This document shows positions 43,004 through 54,580 of a stretch of 64,000 nucleotides of DNA, in pieces. The stretch comes from Taudactylus pleione (lineage: Eukaryota; Chordata; Amphibia; Anura; Myobatrachidae): the NCBI GenBank assembly GCA_031769625.1, contig JAUIMM010000115.1, positions 16,322,501 to 16,386,500 on the forward strand. Reading direction: 5' to 3'. The first letter of the stretch is position 1. The number at the start of each line of letters is the position of its first letter. The notes below the pieces were generated by a model that was not told the origin of the DNA, did no database searches, and was given only the letters and a program-made list of their open reading frames with translations. Both the position numbers and the translations under genes were made by a program.

Positions 43004-44284
43004 ATGGCTACAGACCAGGGAAACAATGGCCAAGAGTCTGCCGGTAAGTATTTCATGCATTTCCAAACAAGGATTATTTTGAAACATAATATAGTGAAAG
43101 TTGTCAAGCTTAAATTTTTCAACGTTTAAACAAATAGGTGAGGAGGATGACATGGAAGAGGCTGCTGGGCCCAGTATTCCGGCCAAAGCAGGGGAAAAAA
43201 AAGGCAGCCACAATTCACAAGAAAGGAGATGGAGGTTTTGGTACAGAAGTGTGTGGACATCCTGCCACAGGCAGACAGGAATATGGGCGTAAGCCAGAAG
43301 TGGAAAATGTGGGAGGAGATAGCCAGTGCTGTCAATAGGGTAGGTGATTATGTCCGTCTAGCCCGGGATGTCAAATGGCGGTAAGTAAAAACTTGACCCC
43401 CCTAAAACCCAAACACCAAAAAAAACAGATTAATGGTTCCTTTTTCACCCACAGATGGCAAGACTTCAAATATCGCCTGAAACAAAAAATGGCGGACAGG
43501 GCTAGGCATGCAAGGGGGACAGGTGGGGGTCCCACCCCTGTGTCATTGGAGTTGAATGATTTAGAAGAGCTGGCACAGGGGTGTGTGCAGGCTGTGGAGG
43601 TGTTTGGCGTGTCCAACATGAATACGGACATGCCAGACTTTGCGGCTCCTCATGTTGTCCCAGGTAAATATTGTGATGTCACCAACTCTGAAATGTTATT
43701 GTGCCAATATGTAGATTCTAATGTGAGTCTTTTCTCATTTTTCCAACAGAGACACAGGCGGATGAGTCTGCTCCAGAGGGGAGCCTTGGCCGCAGAATTT
43801 CTGCTGGCTCGGCAGGGGAGGAACCAGTACATCCAGCTGAGGACCCTGCAGAAGCCAGTCCAGGGCAATCCCCCTCACAGGCAGTGTCCCTCCTCACAGA
43901 ACTCAATTTTAAATCGGATTTCCATACGGAGATTCTGCAGAGGATGGACGCCAGTCTGGTACGGGTGGCTGAGGCCCTGGAGCAAAATGCTGCGGCCAAC
44001 GTGACCATTGGTCAGGCCCTGGCGGAAAATACCAGGGCCAACATCCGCATCTCCAATGCCCTGGAGCAGCTCGTTCGCCAGCACATGTGGAGCCGACCTC
44101 CCTTCCTGCCGGAACATCAGGATCCTCCACCTCTGGCACAACATCAGCCAATCCTCCAAATGTGCCTAGCCCTGTGCCTAATCCAGAGGCCACAACATCT
44201 GCCTCTGGTCGGGCCAGCCCGATGACATCCCGGACCCGGTCTGGCGCCCTCCCTCCCCCAGCCAAACGGGGGGAAAAACGTTGA
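43004..44284 (+). pseudogene. Harbinger Myb/SANT-like protein, four exons, two frameshifts
   Basis: Exon 1 (43004-43043) MATDQGNNGQESA; exon 2 (43138-43380) with acidic start GEEDDMEEAAGPS, then FTRKEMEVLVQKCVDILPQ and KWKMWEEIASAVNRVG...VKWR; exon 3 (43455-43663) WQDFKYRLKQKMADRARH; exon 4 (43750-44284) with NFKSDFHTEILQRMDASLVR and the basic end PPPAKRGEKR. This is a Myb_DNA-bind_5/MADF-like domain with a C-terminal helix, the usual Harbinger partner. One base is missing in the A8 run at 43195-43202 (nine would be in frame) and one near 44081-44090 (RQH to EPTSLPAG). The first may be an assembly error in a homopolymer. Confidence 0.8.
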
Positions 44285-45325
44285 CAGCACTGGCTACTTT
44301 TCCCACACTCCTTCTGTGCTTGCCCCATATTCCTTTCTGGCCAAAACTTCCCTCTCCTTTCTTGTGAATTGTTTTTAATTTTTTTATTTAAATTTCCATA
44401 CCTTTTATGTTTGCACAAATTATAATTTTTGAAGGAATAACACTGCCAAAAATGTTTGGGCCAAAAATGTGCCAGAAATTGTTTTATTTTTCCAATAAAT
44501 TTTCAAAAAATGTTCGACATTGTATTCTGACATTATTTTAGAAATGGTTTACATTTAATCCTGGCCCACAAGGCAAAAACGAGCAACCAAAAAATTAAAA
44601 GTAGAATTTAAAAAAAAGGGCTCTTTAAGGAACAATTTAAAATTTACATAAGGATGCAAATTCGGCCGACAAATTCAAATTGGAATAATACACACAAACA
44701 TGATGACATTATTGTTAGAATAGCACAAAAACCAAATATCAAAACTAAAAAAAGACAAACAAATGTACGCAAATTGATTGTGTAAACCTGAAATTAGCTG
44801 CTATGATTTCCACCTGCGTACGGTTTTGTGCTAACCAAAAAAACTGTTTTCAAAACACATTACAAGCTGGTTTTCAATACACAAATGATTGTTTAACTGA
44901 CAAGCCGTGATTAATCGATGAAACATCGTGGAGGGCCAGGACGGAGGAGAAGGCCATCGCCAATGTGGTCGAGTAATCCAGACCCCAAGCTGTGCGAGCA
45001 GTTTGAACGGAAAGAGGATCATCCAGTGACGTATGACTTGGTACGAACACATTTGACGTTCGCATCAGATAATGTATGTACGCCCAAAAAACGCCTCGCC
45101 ACGCCTTCGTTTTTCCATCTCCACCCCCGTCAACGCCCAAAAACGCCCTGTTCTGTCAATCACATTTGACATGTCACTTCCTGTACGCAATTTGCCGAAC
45201 GAGACAAAAAAAGCTCGCAATAAGCCGTACGCACATGCGCAGTGTTACACCGACGCATGCGCGCTTTCTCAACATCGGAACGCAACGTGCGTACTGCTGT
45301 TAACGAGCGGCTCTGAATGAGGGCC
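44285..45325. other. Right non-coding end of the Harbinger element
   Basis: AT-rich DNA up to about 44900, then the subterminal region with CGTACG-type motifs (TACGTCAATT-like, GTACGCACATGCGCAG) that resembles the left subterminal region. The short frames on both strands near 44831-45320 have no domain. Confidence 0.5.
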
Positions 45326-46112
45326 ATTGTTCCAACTCCGGGTCAGACCCGGAATTTAGGTGGAAAAGGGGTATAAATAATATAAACATGTTAGGTATAT
45401 AACTGCTGTCAGTAACTAAATTAAAATCTGTTCAGTACAAAATAGAATCAGTGTTGTCCCAAGAATACCATTTAAATAATTAACATTACAAATATGGGCA
45501 GTAAAAATTATTTATTTGCAACATACAGATTATTTTAGCTTTCTTCCAGGAATGGTAATTAATCTCAAAGACAATTCAGTTTCAGGAATTCAAATTAACA
45601 TCTGAGTGTTATAATCAACAAGAGTAATCAAAGTCTATTGTCCTTCTGTCCTTAACTAGCCATTGCAATGTAATTAGCTTAGCATATCTTTATCAATTGA
45701 CCATACAGCCACAGGCCAGTGAATTTCATGCAATATCTTCCTAGTAAATAGTGATGCCAAATGCAATCGTTTTATTCAGTTAGCAAAAGAAAATAAGAGC
45801 CACCAAAGTATATTTCTTAAAATGCCAAGATTTGATCAATTTGGCTGTCAGGATAGGTTCCAAAAGAAGAACTGCATAAAGGGTGTGGATTATTATTAAC
45901 AGAGTACAGCTTATTAATGCCCTAAAAGTGACACTGATTTACATAAAAATGTGCAGGTGGTTATGTGTTGATGGGAAGTTGTGTCTCTCAGCGGGATGTA
46001 CTAAGCATCACATCCACAATGTGGTACATCCTGCCTCTCCTCGGGTACATACCGCAGTTGATTTCCGTGGTATGTTCCTAGTATATCATAAAAGACCCAA
46101 AGATAACACAGA
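45326..46112. other. No recognisable gene
   Basis: Starts with the palindromic flank CTCCGGGTCAGACCCGGAAT, then AT-rich DNA without domain-like frames. Confidence 0.45.
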
Positions 46113-46235
46113 GGGGCTGATTCTGAGTCAGATGCAGCTGTGTCTGCGTCTTTTGGCAGTCGCCAGTCTGTGACTCTATGCAAATGGCACTACAAAGCCC
46201 TTCTCTGCTGTACATCCATGTGTACTAATGTGCAA
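46113..46235. mobile_element. Fragment of the GGGGCTGATTCAGAA MITE family
   Basis: GGGGCTGATTCTGAGTCAGA and then GCACTACAAAGCCCTTCTCT and TGCTGTACATCCATGTG match 33092-33230 with scattered substitutions. The right end is not found. Confidence 0.5.
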
Positions 46236-46302
46236 GGACTGAGACACACACTGTCATTGTCTGTAGATGATGAAATACTGATTGCTGCAAAGAAGAAACG
46301 TA

Positions 46303-47560
46303 TAAAGCCGCGTATCCACTACGTGATGTTACTGAGCGATTGCACGATTACGACATCGTAATCGTGCAATCGCACAGTAATAGTGCACAAATCAGGCACT
46401 ATTATGTCGGAAACGACCCCAGTGATGTGCGCTCCCGCTGGTCGTTACAGACATCAATTATCTACTGAACATGCTGGTCAATCTGCCGATAACAAGCAAA
46501 AAATATGGTAGTTGCTCAATCAGCTTAATGATATACTACAGCTGCTTGTAAAGGGCGGGGTTTACACTGAACACAGAAAAAAGAAAATTTCCCCCCAGCA
46601 CACTGCCGATAAATCAAAAATACTTGAATCCTACATGATAATAGAAATTCAGAGGTATTGGTTTACATACATTTGCAAATATATGAATAAGCCCAGGGCC
46701 AACGTCAAGGCTCCTCTATACCAGCGTCCCTAACATTTAGGGGTTCACGTCCGAGAAGCAAGGCACCCCAAAAAATTCTAGCCAAGGACCATCCCCAGGG
46801 CATCACACGAAAAGGGGAAAAAAGGTGATAGTGAAGTGTAAAAGGATAGATGTGTAAAGATAAATCAATAAGTGTTAATGAAATGTAAAAGAATTAAAAT
46901 GACATAAATAATATACAAACGAATAGAGAAGTGAAAAAATATTCTATGTGAATTAAGTGGTGATGCCATGAGCAAGGTCCAGCCAGAACAACCCCGGGGG
47001 CCCCACTCCCAAATGCTCACCCCAAAATAATTATTGCTACATAATAGTAGCACCCACTCTGGGTCATATAATTACAAATTGATGTACTGCATGATAACAG
47101 TACATGTATGAGCTGAGAGCTAACTTACCTTGGAGGTACCCCAAAAAACCTCCACATGGCACTATAAGGATCAGCACCTCCTCCTAATGCTGACTCCCTT
47201 CATGCCTCCAAACTGCAAGCAAAAAATATGGTAGTCGCTCAATCAGCTTAATGATATACTACAGGTGCTTGTAAAGGGCGGGGTTTACACTGAACACAGA
47301 AAAAAGAAAATTGCCCCCCAGCACACTGCAGATAAATCAAAAATACTTGAATCCTACATGATAATAGAAATTCAGAGGTATTGGTTTACATACATTTGCA
47401 AATATATGAATAAGCGCTGGGCCGACGTCTGAATTTCTATTATCATGTAGGATTCAAGTATTTTTGATTTATCTGCAGTGTGCTGGGGGGCAATTTTCTT
47501 TTTTCTGCAATCTGCCGATAACGACAGATTGCCCATGTTCAGAGATGATTGATGTGCCTA
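46303..47560. mobile_element. Palindromic MITE split by an inserted element
   Basis: GCGTATCCACTACGTGATGT, a tight palindrome TGCACGATTACGACATCGTA / ATCGTGCAATCG, and the right part ACATTGCC-type ending GATGTGCCTACACTGC lie on both sides of the insertion at 46494-47508. The outer ends are approximate. Confidence 0.5.
46494..47508. mobile_element. Inserted element with 213-bp direct repeats and a 78-bp inverted tail
   Basis: 46494-46706 and 47217-47429 are near-identical 213-bp direct repeats starting AAGCAAAAAATATGGTAGT. Directly after the second one comes about 78 bp that are the reverse complement of the middle of the repeat (TGAATTTCTATTATCATGTA ...). The whole is bounded by a 14-bp direct repeat AATCTGCCGATAAC (46480-46493, 47509-47522). 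No coding region. It could be a TRIM-like LTR element with a snap-back end, or a DIRS-like relic; neither is certain. Confidence 0.6.
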
Positions 47561-48015
47561 CACTGCACTTTGGGGAATCTAGCGTGGCACACTGCTCCAC
47601 GGACAGGCGGACAGCGGCTGCTGGCCACTGAGATAACAATATTGAGCACCAGCCGATCACATGTGGGAGCCCTAAACGGAGACCGCTTCTGCTGATAACC
47701 TATTAAGGCTAAGGTGAGCCAGGCGGCTATTGTGCTACAGTGCCTCTCCATTACGGTGGCTTCAAATCCATTGTGCCGCACACAGAGCTTACTGTGGGGA
47801 CGGCCTAGTGAGATCCAAGCGGAGACTGTGTCATAAGAAGCCATCTCAGGCTAAGGTGAGCCACAGGAACAAACGGGAATTATACCACGGTACCCTCAAT
47901 CACTTGCATACTCTGGCAGCTTCTACCCTCATTTTCATCGGGCCACACACACAGTCTACTACAGAGACTTTATGCCCTGTTATCGGATTGACGCGATGAT
48001 TGAAGGACTTTCCTT
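47561..48015. other. No recognisable gene
   Basis: A pair of GGCTAAGGTGAGCCA segments about 145 bp apart (47707 and 47850) suggests a small duplication. Otherwise unremarkable. Confidence 0.4.
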
Positions 48016-48432
48016 CGCTCGTGGTGTCTCATCACAGGGGGCGTGTTGTCGATGTTGACTGACAGCACGCCCCCTTTGGTGGGCGTGCCGGGGGCATGCC
48101 TGACAGACAGAGGCGTTCCCAAGGGAACGCCTACCGTCTGAAGCCGGCCCCACTGACATCACTAGTGATGTCAGTGGGAGTGATTTTGGCTCTGATAGAG
48201 CCAAAATCACACCTGGCCTTGCGGTTGAAAAACTCAACCGCAGGCTTCTGCTGACAGTTTCGATGGTCACGATGGTCAAGACCATCGCGACGATCATCCT
48301 GCACGCTCGTATATGCTGTGGGTGGTGACCCACAGCTATACGAGCGTCCTGGAGGACGCTCCATATTTATGGAGGTGGGCCCTGATTCAGAGCGAGCGCT
48401 CTGGTCAGAGCGTCCGGCTCTGAATCAGGGCC
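48016..48432. mobile_element. Harbinger-type MITE, left end missing
   Basis: The interior (GGGGGCGTGTTGTCGATGTT, GACAGCACGCCCCCTTTGG, GACATCACTAGTGATGTCAG) matches 26640-26790, and the right end is GCTCTGAATCAGGGCC. The left third is not recognisable, so it is a truncated copy. Confidence 0.75.
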
Positions 48433-49123
48433 ATTGGTTTCTAATATTTACTTGTTACTGTTTAGCTTAATATTGTAATAAATTGTTTTTTATATTTGTC
48501 TGCTAGCGCTACCTTCTCTTCTTTCCATTTTCAGGGGATTTACCACATTTCCCCCTTTAGTACATCCCGCCCAATGTGCGCAACAATGTGAAGTACAGTA
48601 ATAAAAGTATTACTAATAAAAATGTGAATTATATTACACATATATACACATCAAATAAAATGATCAGCAGCTTATCAAACACTTTGCCTGACACTGGTTA
48701 ACGGATTCCGAGCCAGCCTCAGTCTGTCCAGATTGGAAACGGAAAATAATATCTTTGTCTCCATCCCTCCAGTGAGCAGATTGTCCTACATCCGTATATG
48801 ACACTATGACGTCAACCTGCTCTACACCCAAATACGTTTTTTCTTTAATGACTTCCCCACATGTAATGTGAAAATCTGCATTAGATGCAGCCTCTGGGGT
48901 TTCACGTTTCAGTATTTTACGCAGAATCTATGGGTTACTGCACGTTACCCCAAGGTTTACTGCGTGTTGAAAATGCCAAATAAATGAATAACTCCAGGCT
49001 TGAAACACTGAGTTTTTCCCCACAAGGTAAATCCTGCGCAAATTTAGATTTGCACAGTGTTTGGTCTGAAAAAGACAACATAGCTGAAAACAATATATCA
49101 CCTTAAGTATTAACTTTTAATTA
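48433..49123. other. No recognisable gene
   Basis: AT-rich sequence without domain-like frames. Confidence 0.45.
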
Positions 49124-49131
49124 AATATATG

Positions 49132-49517
49132 CAGGCCCGCCAAGAGCCGTGGCGGGCCCGGGTAACAGGGGGTGTGGCCTAATTGAGGGAGGTGTGGCCA
49201 TGCCCCCTTCCCCCCCAAAAAAAGGTTCGCTAAGCGGCGCTGCACGCTGGGGAGGGGGGCGCTCTGAGCCCCCTCAGCCCGGTGCAAAGCCAGGGGGGGC
49301 GCGATCAGTGTGATCACTCCCCCCCACAGGCACAGGAGACTGCTGTGGCTGCTGCTCAGCATCCACGAGCAGTCTCCCACTGCAGCTCAGCACACATAGT
49401 TTGCTGGGCTGCTGTGAGGGAGGGAGGGCGGGGCGCTGGACCCGGGCCCCCGCCGTGCCCCTCAGGAAGCCCGGGCCCAGGTAATCTGTACCCGCTCCCC
49501 CCCTCTAAGCGCCCTTG
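49132..49517. mobile_element. Small hAT-type element, 386 bp, perfect TSD
   Basis: It begins CAGGCCCGCC and ends GCGCCCTTG, GC-rich, flanked by AATATATG on both sides (49124-49131, 49518-49525). The termini are only weakly complementary, so the TSD is the main evidence. Confidence 0.7.
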
Positions 49518-49740
49518 AATATATGGCATGTATATGTTTCATTATTATGTGGATAACTATTACTTTTATTACCCTGGAAGCTGGAGCACACAGTCCAGGG
49601 GGTAGCATGATAGGCCAGTAAACTCTAGAAAGGGTGGAGGCATATGTTTGTTGTCCCCCATACCTAAGTGACTTATAAGTCGCTGCATATCTAGCCCCTA
49701 TTAGATTGGTCCTATGTATGTAGTAACCCAATATGGTCAC

Positions 49741-50012
49741 CAGAGCCGTAACTAGACTTTTTGATGCCCTGTGCCAGAAAGAGCATTGGCGACCCCTCAT
49801 TTTTCTTTTTTAATGCACCCAAAAAAGGGCCATGGCTTCATGAGGAAGGGCCAGGGAAGAGATAGGGGAGGCCAGGAGATGCTGGGGATGAAATAAGAGG
49901 AAGCTACAAGCAAGAATGATAATAAACAGAAATTGACAGGCCCAAACAGAGCCCCCTGACCTGTGGTGCCCTGTGCAATGGCACCGGCGGCACTACCCTA
50001 GCTACGGCCCTG
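49741..50012. mobile_element. Small hAT-type element, 272 bp, perfect TSD
   Basis: It begins CAGAGCCGTAACTAG and ends CTAGCTACGGCCCTG (complement CAGGGCCGTAGCTAG), flanked by ATGGTCAC on both sides (49733-49740, 50013-50020). Confidence 0.85.
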
Positions 50013-50020
50013 ATGGTCAC

Positions 50021-51239
50021 ATAACTCAGGTTTCCCATGGTTTGCTGGGGTCTTTTCTTACTCATAGCATATGTAATTTAAAACTGCAAGACTAATGTTG
50101 TTCAAGCTACTATACCATAGGGTGTTTGGTGATGGCCAACAAAGGGGCATGTCCAATTGAGTACGGGATTTTGCCCGCAAAAAATTACGCTGACCTCGCA
50201 ACCAAATTTGAATTATTGCAGGTATGCATGCTCCCAATACCCGCAGTATCCAATAAAATAAATTGGTTGCAGGGTTTATTGCAGGCAAAATCTCGTAGGG
50301 GAGGGAAAAAAAGATGTGGCACAGAACACAGGGCACTTAACGTTGTGGTTCAGCTGCTTATGGGTCTCTCACCCTCATAGTCAGCTCCCCTCATGTTGGT
50401 CAAGTTGCGGAGGAGGATGCTGGGAGGAGGTGGCTTATGGCAGATGTAGGTCCCGGCTGGGTTAGGGGTAGTGTAAGGGTGCAGGGTAAGCAGCGGTAGT
50501 GTAGTGTAGGTAGTGTGTGTGGGGTGGGGGTGCAGGGTTAGCGGCGGTAGTGTAGTGTAGGTAATGTGTGCAGGAAGGGGGTTTAGGGGTAGTGGGGTGC
50601 AGGATTAGGATTAGTACCTGTCCTGTGCCCTGCCAGTCCTCGTAAGCTGTCTGCAATGCTGAAGAAGAGACGGCAGAGGAAGACAGCACTACAGAAGGTG
50701 AGTAATTAAGGACTAATTAAGCTAATTGTAAACATCCAATTGCTTACAGTAATTTGTCATTATAGGGGTTGTGCAAAGGGGTCCAGAGCAGGTGCCCACA
50801 ATTTTACCTAAAGATATGGAAAAATTGGACCTGCTCTGGAGACACTCAAAAAAATTGAGATCTCAAAAAAAAATTAAAAACTCACACCCTATTGAATACC
50901 AAAAATCTTGCACCTACGGAAAAAAAACCTGCAGGTGTGAGATTTTTGGTAAATGTGCACCTAATTGGATAAGCCCCTAAGTGTGGGGCAGAAATATTTG
51001 AAATCTTAAATCTGTGGAACCATTAATTTAAATTGTTATTTATTCTCTCTACTGATCACTTCACTTTCAATTATTGAAAATAAATTGTGATCTGAACCAT
51101 TGTCTTTTTCCAAGTGCACCAAAACAAAACTATTGTCTATACTTTTCCTTTGTGCTATTAACTATCTACTTGTTGTGTATTTTTTATATCATACTGACTG
51201 GCACAAGCACAGTATTTTGGTACTTACATTAGCGCCATT
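50021..51239. other. Short repeats, no gene
   Basis: About two and a half units of a 60-bp repeat (GCGGTAGTGTAGTGTAGGTA) lie at 50475-50600. A region from TAGGGGTTGTGCAAAGG (50764) to ATTGGATAAGCCCCTA (about 50981) with an inner palindromic pair (AGAGCAGGTGCCC...; GGACCTGCTCTGG) looks like a small MITE. Another palindromic stretch lies at 50150-50310. Confidence 0.45.
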
Positions 51240-51499
51240 ACCAATCTAGATGTAAAAATATACAGCATGCAATTGTCATGAGTCATGACACATGGAAAAT
51301 TGAGATTTGGGTCAGGACCACTTAGGCTAGCTGAAAATATTGTTGTGTAATGATAGATGGCCTTATGATGCTCTTCTTCATGCGAACCACTGGTGGCGGT
51401 AGAGGGAGACTGGTGCCACAGGGAGGGATCCATGGCCAGAGTGCAAGAGAGGTAGACTGAGAGACAGACACTGAGGCAGAATGCAGGCTTATAGGATAA

Positions 51500-51850
51500 T
51501 AAGGTAGCTGGATTGTCAGGCTAGTGCAGGTTTTCAGGATTTGCCTGTTAGCTAGAGTATTGGGCAGGTGCGAGTTTTCAAATTTTGACTGTTAGCTAGA
51601 GTATTAGGCATGTGCAAGTTTTAAGGATTTGCTTATTAGCTGGAGTATTAGGCAAGTGTGGGTTTTTAGGATTTGTCTATTAGCTGGAGTATTAGGCAGG
51701 TGCAGGTTTTCAGGATTTGCCTGAATGCTGTGAAACAGGAATAGAATGCGAGGAAGCACAACTGGAATAGGCTACAGGAATATACTGGAATAGAATTCTG
51801 GGAAGCACAATTGGAGCAGACTGCAGGAATATACTGGAACAGAATGCTGG
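51500..51850. repeat. Two adjacent tandem repeats (about 56-bp and about 65-bp units)
   Basis: AGCTGGAGTATTAGGCAGGT with TTTTCAGGATTTGCCTGTT-type parts repeats about four times (51540-51725). Then GGAATATACTGGAATAGAAT with GGAAGCACAA repeats about three times (51730-51850). They lie in a 0.9-kb stretch (51270-52180) that might be an LTR or other element, but no clean ends were found. Confidence 0.75.
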
Positions 51851-52352
51851 AAGCAATGTAGAAGCATGAACCACCAGGGTACTAGCTCTTCTAGATGAGA
51901 AGCTGTACTGGCAATGTTCTGTCAGCATTTCATGCTTCAAATAGGATGCATTGAGTGGATCATGTGACCAGGATCTGCTAAATGCCGACTGGCTGAGTGG
52001 TCCATGTGACACATTCTAATGGCAGCGCCAATATTCTGGAATGGCAGAAACGCCAACCATGCTTCAGATAAGTGACTTGGGGACCTGGGGGTACCACAGA
52101 CAGCCAGTGGGGGAACAAATTGGGACAAAGTGACACCGCAAGAACCAGTAACGGTGTCCCGGGATTCAGCATGTGACAGTAATTTACTGCAATCTAACCC
52201 AGTTTAATTGCATTGACTGTGAATTACACAGTTGTTTTCTATGCTTGACTAATGAATCTGCAATATAAACAGCAGTTATTGTAATTTGCATAGTAAATAT
52301 CTTAATTTAAGCAAGACTGTGCCCAGAATTTCTGTTTTTCATTTTTCTCTAA

Positions 52353-53840
52353 TAGAGATGTGCGGACTTGGTTTTCTGATAACCGAAGCCACCTAAAAAC
52401 TTCCTTGATCTGAGTGAATCTGAACAGTTTGGATTCCAAATGGAGGCAAAACATCATCATCCCGGTGTTGGATTCTCATGGGTTTTGGATTCTATTTAAG
52501 TCTCTTCCATGGTGATTCTGGCGCCATTTCACACTGACTCCAGTCTGCTGAGCTGTGCGATGTGTCCAGTGGCTGTTGTGCTGTGTCCATCTTCTCCACC
52601 TCCAGTGGCTGCTGCTGTGCTGTATCCACTCCAGTCCCTATGTCCAGTGGCTGCTGCTGTGTCTATCCACTCTCTGTGTCCAGTGGCAGCTATGTACTTC
52701 CTCTCCACCTTCAGTGGCTGCTGCTGTGCTGTGTCCATCCAGTCCCTGTTTGCAGTGGCTGCTGCTGTGTCCATCCGATCCCTGTGTCCAGTGGCTGCTG
52801 CTGTGATGTGTCCATACTCTCCACCTCCAGCGGCTGCTGCTGTGCTGTGTGCATCCAGTCCCTGTGTCCAGTGGCTGCTGTGCTGTGTCCATGCAGTCTT
52901 TGTGTCCAGTGGCTGCTGTACTGTGTCCATTAACTTCCTGTGTCCAGTGGCTGCTGTGCTGTGTCCATCCTCTCCACCTACAGGTGTTTGTTACCCAATA
53001 GGGGAGGGGGGTTGGTGTGGCCAGCAGGTCAGTCTCATATTTGTTAGTAGGCTGAATTGGAGTTAGCTGCTCTGCAGTGCTACTATTATGTTTCTTGGCT
53101 TCTCTTTCAACCCTTGTGAGGAGTTCTTGGCTACTGACAATGTAATCTTTTATGGCCTTAAATTTAATTTTCTTAATCAAACAATCAATCAATTATAAAT
53201 AATTAATCAATGTATCAATCAATGAATTCACCACTTTCATCCATTTTAGGTGCTTGTTTTATAATAGCAATTTCCACTTCTCTGCTTTGTTTTTTTATAG
53301 CATTAATAAAAAAATGATTAACCAATCAATTACTCAATCAATCTCTCTCTCTTCCACTACCTAATCCACCTCCATTCCTCTGTATTGCCCTTAGGCCTCT
53401 GATTTAGTTCTTGATTAATGATAACATTTTATAATAGTGTATAGTTTTATATTAAACTGCCATCCTGTCTGCCACTGCAGTGCCAATCTGTTTCCTAGAT
53501 GTGCCATGTATGAAGTTGAACTGCCACCTGTCTGTGCCGCCCACTGCTGTCGCTTAGCTTTGTCAGCCAGCTAGTTTGGGGCAATCCTTTGGCTTAAAAT
53601 GGATGAAAACAATATTGTAAGGTGTGAGGTGGTCAACATTGACTTGAAATGACTGGAAATTAATGTAATTGAGGTTAATACTGTAGGAACAAAAATAGGC
53701 CCAAATTAAGTGATTATAGCTGTATTTATAATTTTTTTTAAAATACAGATCCAAAACCAGTGAGGGTGGTATTGGGAAAACCAAAACATGAAGTTAATAA
53801 AGAACCAAAAACAAAAAATGGGGGTTGGCACACATCTCTA
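52353..53840 (+). mobile_element. Diverged relative of hAT-sat, 1.5 kb, non-autonomous
   Basis: The ends are TAGAGATGTGC and GCACACATCTCTA with flanking octamers TTCTCTAA (52345-52352) and ATCTCTAA (53841-53848), seven of eight identical. The 5' part has TCTATTTAAG and GGCGCCATTT at the position of the hAT-sat promoter. The 3' part has CATCCTGTCTGCCACTGCAG and TGTGCCGCCCACTG, shared with 20152-20215. The middle is a different minisatellite. No transposase fragment is recognisable. Confidence 0.8.
52555..52990 (+). repeat. Minisatellite, about 45-50-bp units (GTCCAGTGGCTGCTGCTGTG)
   Basis: About nine units of TGTGTCCAGTGGCTGCTGCT plus GTGCTGTGTCCATCC with variable filler. It fills the hAT element in the position where hAT-sat has its arrays, but the unit is unrelated in sequence. 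The long overlapping frames on both strands come from the repeat. Confidence 0.85.
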
Positions 53841-53848
53841 ATCTCTAA

Positions 53849-54580
53849 TAATACAACCTGAAGTATCCATATTGTCATGGTAAATCTATAAGCAATGCAT
53901 GAGACAGAAAGAGTAAATCCATTTAACATTAGTTTGTATTCCTAGAATCTTTCTAGTTATTCATTGTGAATAACATTTATTTTCCTGCTTTGTTTTTAAA
54001 CTACTATATAAGACCATAGAAAACGTGCACAAGGAAAACAAAACAATGCTGTTCTCTATTATTCATTCACACAGTTGCACATTCTTGGACATGTAACACT
54101 CACAATATAAACAATTAAAATGAAATTGTCTCCACATGGCGCTTATACTCATATAGTTATACAATATAGAAACAATTACTATTGGAAAAGCATACAATTA
54201 AATTCCTGATGAACTGCAGTTGCCTAGGAGTAAATAATTTGTTTTCTGCATCTTAGAATATTGATTGCATTATTATACTTAGCAAGACATTCCGGATGCT
54301 TTACTTGGCAAACATCACCATCAGATTTCAAATACTTGCAGATGTTTTTAGGTAAAATGGAATAACATATTGTGATTTCATTAATAAGCTGCACTGAGTT
54401 CGTTTCAATGCCAGAGGTAAAAGAGTATTTAATAAAAGATACTGCTCCATTCATTTAAGCATTTACTTAACTGTGTTTGCTATTGATTTTATCAGTAAGC
54501 AGCATTTGTTAAGAGTTTATTATATGAGACAGCTACACTACAACTCTGGCACTTTTATTTAATTTATTATTGGACAGAAA
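53849..54580. other. No recognisable gene
   Basis: AT-rich DNA. The minus frame at 54454-54224 has several cysteines but no recognisable domain. Confidence 0.45.

Larger units (their letters stand above)
38065..45325. mobile_element. PIF/Harbinger transposon, 7.3 kb, three genes
   Basis: The termini are GGCCCTCATTCAGACCCGG and, complemented, GGCCCTCATTCAGAGCCG. Inside are a plus-strand three-exon Myb-like gene (38736-39971), a minus-strand two-exon DDE transposase (42005-40797), and a plus-strand four-exon Myb/SANT-like gene (43004-44284). Autonomous Harbinger elements usually have two genes, the transposase and a Myb-like partner that helps nuclear import and TIR binding, so a third gene is unusual. 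The flanking trinucleotides are TTT and ATT, so the TSD has decayed or is not TWA. Confidence 0.88.

Noticed and set aside
51270..52180. Possible LTR (starts TGTCATGAG, ends CATGTGACAG)
   Set aside because: No matching second LTR, primer-binding site or clean target duplication was found, so only its tandem repeats are annotated.
54224..54454. 76-codon minus frame with CQVKHPECLAKYNN
   Set aside because: It looks protein-like at first, but has no known domain, no upstream exon signal and no second copy.
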